Shown: positions 58,887 through 64,000 of the stretch, piece after piece
Layout: each line of letters opens with the position of its first letter
Numbering within the stretch: the stretch's first letter is position 1
Source: Nonlabens sp.
GTDB lineage: Bacteria > Bacteroidota > Bacteroidia > Flavobacteriales > Flavobacteriaceae
Reading direction: 5' to 3'
Assembly (NCBI GenBank): GCA_020630715.1
Contig: JAHDIQ010000003.1
Coordinates: 62,001-126,000, forward strand
DNA length: 64,000 nt
The notes under the pieces: model-generated
The model's database searches: none
Seen by the model: the letters and a program-made list of their open reading frames with translations, nothing else
Told to the model about the DNA's origin: nothing
Position numbers and translations under genes: made by a program

Positions 58887-59663
58887 ATGAAAAAAGTACT
58901 ACTTACAGCATTAACACTATTGTTATGCATATCATTAACAGCGCAGGACGATAGTGATTATCAACAGGAAGTTCCTTTTGATTTTTTAGATCTTTTTGAT
59001 GATTCTAGAGAAACCAGAGACGTTCTTACTAAAACTGAATTGTTTGTTGCCTTTGGATGGAATCAGGCTTTAGGTGATGATAATGGGATAGGAGAAGACT
59101 ACCGTTTTTGGGGTAGTGGGATTTTTGACGTAGGATTAGAGTTTAATACTAGATTAAAAAAAGACTCTGATTTGTTTAGATTGACTTACGGTTTAAACTT
59201 CCGTACACAATCCTTAAGAATTAATGGTAATAGACAGTTTTTTACCTTTGATAATGTTACAAATTTTGATTCATTATTTGGCTCTGGAATCGATTTAGAT
59301 CGTTCTAGGTTCACACAGTTCAGTCTAGTAGCACCACTACATATAGAAATAGGTAGTAGAGAGCTCAATGAATATGAAAATGGAGTGAAGAGATACGGTG
59401 GTGGAAATGGATTTGTAGTCGGTCTAGGTGGTTACCTAGGATATACTACTACCTCCACACAAGAGTTAAGATTTGAGCGTGAAGGTCGTAATGTAACGAC
59501 TACTGTGACAAATGACTTTGAAATTAATAACTTTAATTACGGATTAAGTTTCTATGCGGGATGGGATCACTTGCAATTATTTGCCTTATATGGCTTAAAT
59601 GATATGTTTAAAGATTCACCATTACAGCAACAACAGGTCTCTTTTGGAATCCGCTTGAGATAA
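58887..59663 (+). CDS. Outer-membrane beta-barrel-like protein (paralogue 2)
   Basis: A 258-residue exported protein (signal MKKVLLTALTLLLCISLTAQ) that lacks the coiled-coil part of paralogue 1 but shares the barrel (FVAFGWNQALGDDNGIGEDY; LFRLTYGLNFRTQSLRING; terminal QQQVSFGIRLR). It is probably a related gene duplicated next to the first, with a terminator between. Function is unknown. Confidence 0.72.
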   Translation: MKKVLLTALTLLLCISLTAQDDSDYQQEVPFDFLDLFDDSRETRDVLTKTELFVAFGWNQALGDDNGIGEDYRFWGSGIFDVGLEFNTRLKKDSDLFRLTYGLNFRTQSLRINGNRQFFTFDNVTNFDSLFGSGIDLDRSRFTQFSLVAPLHIEIGSRELNEYENGVKRYGGGNGFVVGLGGYLGYTTTSTQELRFEREGRNVTTTVTNDFEINNFNYGLSFYAGWDHLQLFALYGLNDMFKDSPLQQQQVSFGIRLR

Positions 59664-59688
59664 TCGTTGCATAACATAAATACTATTT

Positions 59689-59717
59689 AAAGGCCGCATT
59701 TATGCTGCCTTTTTTTT
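59689..59717 (+). terminator. Rho-independent terminator before dnaG
   Basis: AAAGGC-C-GCAT pairs with ATGC-T-GCCTTT (one internal mismatch) and runs into eight T. Confidence 0.8.
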
Positions 59718-59772
59718 GAAGGTATTCTAGTGAAAAAGAATGTCTTTTTTATGTTGTTTTCTGGTTTTATTT

Positions 59773-59788
59773 CGCTTTCGCGAAAGCG
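59773..59788. repeat. 16-bp palindrome, perfect copy (dnaG leader)
   Basis: CGCTTTCGCGAAAGCG, 61 bp before the likely dnaG start. Confidence 0.95.
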
Positions 59789-59849
59789 TAATCATTCAAA
59801 TCCTTATTTTTACATTCAAGAGTTATTAAATCTAAAACACCGTAAAAAA

Positions 59850-61808
59850 TTGATTGCAAGATCCACCGTAGATGCCGTTTTTGATACCGCTCGTGTAGAA
59901 GAGGTAATCGGTGATTTTGTCCAACTCAAAAAATCAGGTTCTAACTATAAAGGATTGTCGCCTTTTAGTGAGGAACGCACACCTAGTTTTATGGTGTCAC
60001 CTGTAAAGCAAATCTGGAAGGATTTTAGTTCTGGTAAAGGAGGAAACGTCGTTACATTCCTTATGGAACACGAGCATTTTACCTTTCCTGAAGCGATAAA
60101 ATGGCTCGCAAAACGCTATGGTATTGAAATAGAAGAAACAGAGCAAACAGACGAGCAAAAACAAGTCCAAGACGAGAAAGAATCCATGTTTCTGGTCTCA
60201 AAATATGCAGCAGAATGGATGCAGTCACAACTCAAAACAGAGATGGGACGCGCCATAGGTTATAGCTATTTTAAAGAACGTGGTTTTACAGATGAAACGA
60301 TAGCTTATTTCCAGTTAGGATATTCACCAGATCAGTGGAGTGCTTTTACAGATGCTGCCGTAAAAGCTGGATATAAATTAGAGTTTTTAGAAAAAACAGG
60401 ATTAAGTATTGTAAAGGAAGAAAAACAATTTGACCGTTTTAAAGGTCGGGTGATGTTTCCTATTAGGAGTCTTTCTGGACGTGTTTTAGGTTTTGGCGGT
60501 AGGATCCTTACTAATGATAAGAAAGCAGCAAAATATCTAAATTCACCGCAAAGCGCGATTTATGATAAATCAAAAGTGCTTTATGGAATCTATGAAGCAA
60601 AACAGGCGATTGCAAAAGAAGACCTGTGTTACATCGTTGAAGGTTATACAGATGTGATCCAGTTGCATCAGGCTGGAGTTAAAAATGTGGTTTCCAGTTC
60701 TGGAACCGCACTTACTAAAGAGCAAATCAGACTTATACAGCGATTAACACCTAATATTACCGTTCTTTATGATGGTGATGCTGCAGGATTACGCGCCGCA
60801 ATTCGTGGTACAGATCTTATCCTAGAAGCTGGAATGAATGTACGTGTATGCACATTCCCGCAAGGTGAAGATCCAGATAGTTATGCAAAAGCACATACCC
60901 AAACAGAAATTGTAGAGTTTCTAAACGGCAACGCTGTTGATTTCATTAGCTTTAAGTCTAATCTTTTAAAAGAAGAAGCTGCTGGAGATCCTATTAAGAA
61001 AGCGGCGATGATAAGGGATATCGTTACCAGTATTGCAAAAATTCCAGATGACATTTCTCGCGAGATTTATATACGTGAAAGTGCGGCTATTCTAGATATA
61101 GGAGAAGATGTGCTATTCTCATCATTAGCTCAAATACGCAATGCCAGTATTACAGAAGAGCGCAAGAAAGAACGCCGTGAGCAACAAGTGCAATCTTTAA
61201 CTAAAGTTGAGGATGCACAACCTGCCTTAAAAGTAGATCGTAGATCTATTCTAGAACAATCGATTATAAAAATTCTATTGTTGTATGGAGATCGCAAAGA
61301 AGATTTCTATGAGGAATACTTACAGGAATCTGATTCTGGTGAACTAGTAAGTGAGACTGTTAAGGAGACTATTCCTGTTTATGAGAAAATTTATATGGAT
61401 TTACAAAGTGATGAAATCGCTTTTTCTAATCCTATTTTTAAAACCTTATATCCTAAAATCATCGATATGTTATTGATGAAAGGAACCCTAGATTTAAACA
61501 CGGTAATGTCTATCCTTACAGATCAAGAAGCACAACACGTCGCAGATCTGGTAATGCAAGAAGATAAATATCAACTGCATAAATGGGATGAGAAAATGAT
61601 CTTTGTCAAGTCTAAAGAATCTACTATTGCCAAAGCTTTAATGGATACCATTCTTAATTTTAGAAGGTTGATGATTCAGGACAAAATAAAGGCATTACAA
61701 AATGACATCAAGCCAGATGCCACTGATAATTTAGAAGTACTCACCGCAGTAAACGATTACAATAAATTGAATCGTTATCTAGGTAATAGACTTAATCGCG
61801 TGATTTAG
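59850..61808 (+). CDS. dnaG: DNA primase DnaG with altered zinc-binding domain
   Basis: The likely start is TTG at 59850 (652 residues, reading IARSTVDAVFDTARVEEVIG); an in-frame ATG at 59730 would add 40 residues that translate the palindrome. DnaG makes the RNA primers for replication. The N-terminal zinc-ribbon fold is present, but the four metal ligands (usual pattern C-x2-H-x17-C-x2-C) are Ser37, Ser40, Asp58 and Ser61. The TOPRIM core is intact (YIVEGYTDVIQLHQAG; LYDGDAAG) and the C-terminal DnaB-binding part is present. Loss of zinc ligands seems to be a flavobacterial trait rather than decay. Confidence 0.92.
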   Translation: MIARSTVDAVFDTARVEEVIGDFVQLKKSGSNYKGLSPFSEERTPSFMVSPVKQIWKDFSSGKGGNVVTFLMEHEHFTFPEAIKWLAKRYGIEIEETEQTDEQKQVQDEKESMFLVSKYAAEWMQSQLKTEMGRAIGYSYFKERGFTDETIAYFQLGYSPDQWSAFTDAAVKAGYKLEFLEKTGLSIVKEEKQFDRFKGRVMFPIRSLSGRVLGFGGRILTNDKKAAKYLNSPQSAIYDKSKVLYGIYEAKQAIAKEDLCYIVEGYTDVIQLHQAGVKNVVSSSGTALTKEQIRLIQRLTPNITVLYDGDAAGLRAAIRGTDLILEAGMNVRVCTFPQGEDPDSYAKAHTQTEIVEFLNGNAVDFISFKSNLLKEEAAGDPIKKAAMIRDIVTSIAKIPDDISREIYIRESAAILDIGEDVLFSSLAQIRNASITEERKKERREQQVQSLTKVEDAQPALKVDRRSILEQSIIKILLLYGDRKEDFYEEYLQESDSGELVSETVKETIPVYEKIYMDLQSDEIAFSNPIFKTLYPKIIDMLLMKGTLDLNTVMSILTDQEAQHVADLVMQEDKYQLHKWDEKMIFVKSKESTIAKALMDTILNFRRLMIQDKIKALQNDIKPDATDNLEVLTAVNDYNKLNRYLGNRLNRVI

Positions 61809-62431
61809 TGTGTAATCTGAAGTAATCTAGCCTGATTAATTAAATCTGCTAGGTTAGTTACATTGAGTTTTTTAAGTAAGCGTGTTTTATAAGTACTTAC
61901 CGTTTTCTCATTGATATTCAATACCTGCGAGATTTCTTTGTTACGTTTACCACGTGATAGTAAATTAAGCACTTCTATTTCGCGAGTAGAAAGCTTTCTA
62001 AAAGGAACGTTTTTAGAACTTCCTTTACGTTTTTCATGCATTTCACGTACATCCTGTGAAATGTAGGTATCACCATTACTTACTGCTAGGATCGCTGCAA
62101 CGATTTCTGCCTCACTTCGTGTTTTACAGATATAACCATTTGCTCCAGCTTTAACAGCACTAATTGCATAAATCTCTTCTGGATGACCACTGATAACCAG
62201 TGTTAATAAATTAGGATGTAATTCTTTAATATCTCTTAACGCACCTACACCATTACTATGTGGTAGATCTATTTCTAGTATAAGTAAATCAGGTCTTTCA
62301 GCATCAATAGTTTTAAGTAAGTCGCTACCATTCTCAGCAATCCATTTAAAGTTAAAATGCTGGTGATCCTTAAGAGCGTTTTGGATGCCTTGTCTATACA
62401 ACGGATGATGATCTGCTAATAAAACGTTCAT
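61805..62431 (-). CDS. LuxR/NarL-type response regulator with Glu at the phospho-acceptor site
   Basis: A 208-residue protein: receiver domain (1-120) and LuxR-type helix-turn-helix (about 142-205; REIEVLNLLSRGKRNKEISQ). The acceptor Asp expected four residues before the conserved Pro is Glu53 (LILEIDLPHSNG), and one acidic-pocket residue is replaced (ADHHP). The conserved Lys is kept (YICKTR). A Glu may mimic the phosphorylated state. The 3' end overlaps dnaG by 4 bp, convergently. No histidine kinase is nearby. The target genes are unknown. Confidence 0.9.
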   Translation of the reverse strand: MNVLLADHHPLYRQGIQNALKDHQHFNFKWIAENGSDLLKTIDAERPDLLILEIDLPHSNGVGALRDIKELHPNLLTLVISGHPEEIYAISAVKAGANGYICKTRSEAEIVAAILAVSNGDTYISQDVREMHEKRKGSSKNVPFRKLSTREIEVLNLLSRGKRNKEISQVLNINEKTVSTYKTRLLKKLNVTNLADLINQARLLQITH

Positions 62432-62531
62432 GGTTATTGGAAGTTTCTTTCACAAATGTACAACGATTTATTAGGCTATCCTACGGATAGTATTGTGCGT
62501 ATTTCCTTACTTATCAGTAATTTATAGCGGT

Positions 62532-63320
62532 TTAACGCAATTCATCGGGTATGATACAAACAGGTATTGGATTCATTTTGTGCTGATTCCTGCGGTTAAA
62601 GTCCTGATAGATAGTGAGCACCTCTTTTTCACGATCTTTAAAATCTTCGGCAGTTTTTCCCGCATCGATCTGGTGCATTGCCCATTCTAATTCATCATAG
62701 CTAGCGCCTATTTGATCCTCGTCAGTACGTTCTGCACCGTAAAGTCCATCACTAGGTGCAGCTTTCATGATACTATCAGGTACGTTTACAAATTCACCTA
62801 CGGCATAGACTTCACTTTTCATAAGATCTGCGATAGGACTTACGTCCACGCCACCGTCACCGTATTTAGTATAAAACCCTACGCCAAAATCCTCTACCTT
62901 ATTACCAGTTCCAGCCACCAGTAATCCATTCACGCCACCGTGATAATATAAGGTAGTCATGCGCAATCTTGCTCTGGTATTACCACGTGTAAGATCTACT
63001 TGTGCGTTATCTTCTACATCAGGCATACTATTTATAAAAGTGTCAAAAACAGGAGTAAGATCACTGCGCACATCACTTACATTAGAAAAGCGATGTTTTA
63101 ATTGTGTAATATGTTCCTGCGCTCTAGTTACGTGATCCTGATGCTGGTGAATAGGCATTTCCACACATAACACTTCTAGACCAGTCATGGCGCATAGCGT
63201 TGAGGTAATTGCGCTATCAATCCCGCCACTAACACCTACAACATAACCTTTAACGCCAGCATTACTTGCATAATCTTTTAACCAGTGAACGATGTGATGG
63301 GTGACTTTCTCTATATTCAT
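62532..63320 (-). CDS. nadE: NAD synthetase NadE (ammonia-dependent type)
   Basis: A 262-residue enzyme that makes NAD from deamido-NAD, ATP and ammonia. The PP-loop is GVSGGIDSA (SGGIDS at 31-36), and the family stretches LLVAGTGNKVEDFGVGFYTK and DGGVDVSPIADLMKSEV follow. There is no glutaminase domain, so ammonia is the nitrogen source. The divergent gene is gldB; a nadE-gldB neighbourhood is common in Flavobacteriia. Confidence 0.96.
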   Translation of the reverse strand: MNIEKVTHHIVHWLKDYASNAGVKGYVVGVSGGIDSAITSTLCAMTGLEVLCVEMPIHQHQDHVTRAQEHITQLKHRFSNVSDVRSDLTPVFDTFINSMPDVEDNAQVDLTRGNTRARLRMTTLYYHGGVNGLLVAGTGNKVEDFGVGFYTKYGDGGVDVSPIADLMKSEVYAVGEFVNVPDSIMKAAPSDGLYGAERTDEDQIGASYDELEWAMHQIDAGKTAEDFKDREKEVLTIYQDFNRRNQHKMNPIPVCIIPDELR

Positions 63321-63395
63321 AACTCAGATTTACGGGATATTAGATGTATTTTTGTTGCCTTAAAATTAATCAATTTTTATTGCGTTAAAGAACTC

Positions 63396-64000
63396 ATGAG
63401 GTTTAAGTTTTACAAGGTTTTTTGGGTTTTCGCTTTCGCGAAAGCGATATTACTAGTCACTTCCTGCGATACAAAAAGCAGTGTAGAGAAAGAAATTGAT
63501 GCCATAACAATAGATGTAGAATTAGATCAGTTCCACACGACATTTAGTATGGCGACCGAAGAGCAGTTGCCCGAGCTAAAAGCAAACTATCCACAATTGT
63601 TTCCACAACAGTATCCGGACGACCTGTGGAAGGCAAAAATAGTAGGAACAGATACGATTTATGCAGTTCTAGAAGAAGCCGTACTTAATGCTGATTTTAA
63701 TTATACTGACATTGAAAGTCAGGTTGAGGACGTAATGCGACACGTAAAATATTACTTCCCAGAATTTGAACCTACACCTATTATTACGGTACTTTCAGAG
63801 GTGAATTATCGCAAGCGTGTGACGCCTACTAGAGATTATTTAATTATCGGGATTGATAACTACTTAGGATCTGGTCATGAATTGTATACCGGAATTAATG
63901 ATTACCAGCGTGATGACTTGAACATTGAGCAACTACCAGCAGATGTAGCCTTGAGTTATGCCTATTTATTTGCAGAACCGTCTGTAGATCGTACGTTATT
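63396..64000 (+). CDS. gldB: Gliding motility lipoprotein GldB, 5' part (cut by window edge)
   Basis: The frame is open from ATG 63396 to the window end (201 codons). The N-terminus MRFKFYKVFWVFAFAKAILL, then VTSC, is a lipoprotein signal, and the text after it (IDVELDQFHTTF; LKANYPQLFPQQYPDDLW; DYLIIGIDNYLG) is typical of GldB, needed for gliding and linked to T9SS function. The hydrophobic core of the signal peptide (FAFAKA) is coded by a perfect 16-bp palindrome. It is divergent from nadE. Confidence 0.9.
   Translation, partial: MRFKFYKVFWVFAFAKAILLVTSCDTKSSVEKEIDAITIDVELDQFHTTFSMATEEQLPELKANYPQLFPQQYPDDLWKAKIVGTDTIYAVLEEAVLNADFNYTDIESQVEDVMRHVKYYFPEFEPTPIITVLSEVNYRKRVTPTRDYLIIGIDNYLGSGHELYTGINDYQRDDLNIEQLPADVALSYAYLFAEPSVDRTL
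63431..63446. repeat. 16-bp palindrome, perfect copy (in gldB signal peptide)
   Basis: CGCTTTCGCGAAAGCG, read A-F-A-K-A in the signal peptide of GldB. Confidence 0.95.

Noticed and set aside
59730-59849. Earlier ATG start for DnaG
   Set aside because: The added 40 residues translate the palindrome and leader and are absent from the family; the TTG at 59850 matches the conserved N-terminus.

Overview
The window looks like the chromosome of a marine Flavobacteriaceae bacterium (Bacteroidota; perhaps Nonlabens- or Dokdonia-like, a weak guess). The evidence is AT-rich DNA, type A and type B C-terminal sorting domains of the type IX secretion system (T9SS), a GldB gliding lipoprotein, a fused SecDF, a Bacteroidota-type long urocanate hydratase, fused E1 alpha/beta 2-oxoacid dehydrogenase, and promoters of the TTG-N(19-20)-TAnnTTTG type. 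No rRNA, tRNA or CRISPR array was found.

Layout. 1-2.3 kb: end of an HMG-CoA lyase and a GH3-family protein. 3.4-8.1 kb: phenylacetyl-CoA epoxidase operon paaE-A-B-C-D, interrupted by two small four-helix-bundle (S23/IVP family) genes, each framed by inverted arrays of 6-nt repeats. 8.1-13.5 kb: a T9SS cargo protein, two DUF4331 proteins, a TPR lipoprotein, and an anti-sigma/ECF sigma pair whose sigma gene is frameshifted. 13.6-28.2 kb: the rest of the phenylacetate pathway (paaG-H-I, paaJ, paaZ-F-Y) interleaved with secreted proteins; a third, nonsense-mutated S23/IVP gene with inverted 7-nt repeat arms lies between paaF and paaY. 28.4-34.7 kb: aquaporin, E2 and fused E1 of a 2-oxoacid dehydrogenase, OsmC, HTTM protein. 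34.7-40.1 kb (minus strand): DUF4136 lipoprotein, hutU with a tiny DUF5522 gene, and a large secreted protein. 40.4-50.5 kb: PLP enzyme, glucosaminidase, hemL, SecDF and a T9SS type B protein. 50.6-52 kb: orphan Rhs tip plus candidate immunity lipoprotein. 52.3-56.2 kb: DUF192, lgt, redoxin and CsaA-like genes within two repeat-rich gaps. 56.2-59.7 kb: second ECF sigma, probable anti-sigma and two outer-membrane-type paralogues. 59.8-64 kb: dnaG, LuxR-type regulator, nadE, start of gldB.

How it works together. The window holds paaABCDE, G, H, I, J, Z, F and Y, enough to take phenylacetyl-CoA to acetyl-CoA and succinyl-CoA. There is no phenylacetate-CoA ligase and no pathway regulator in view. 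One palindromic operator (ACTAAC-N4-GTTAGT) stands before paaE, paaZ and the E2-E1 genes, suggesting one regulon; the dehydrogenase could supply phenylacetyl-CoA from phenylpyruvate, or branched acyl-CoAs.

The most unusual layer is repeat architecture. A 16-bp palindrome, CGCTTTCGCGAAAGCG, occurs 13 times perfectly (plus near matches), inside genes as well as between them, coding AFAKA or RFRES depending on frame. The S23/IVP genes with custom inverted repeat arms resemble rRNA intervening sequences, but sit inside a protein-coding operon. Related short arrays without ORFs lie in gaps and in frame within the E1 and E2 genes.
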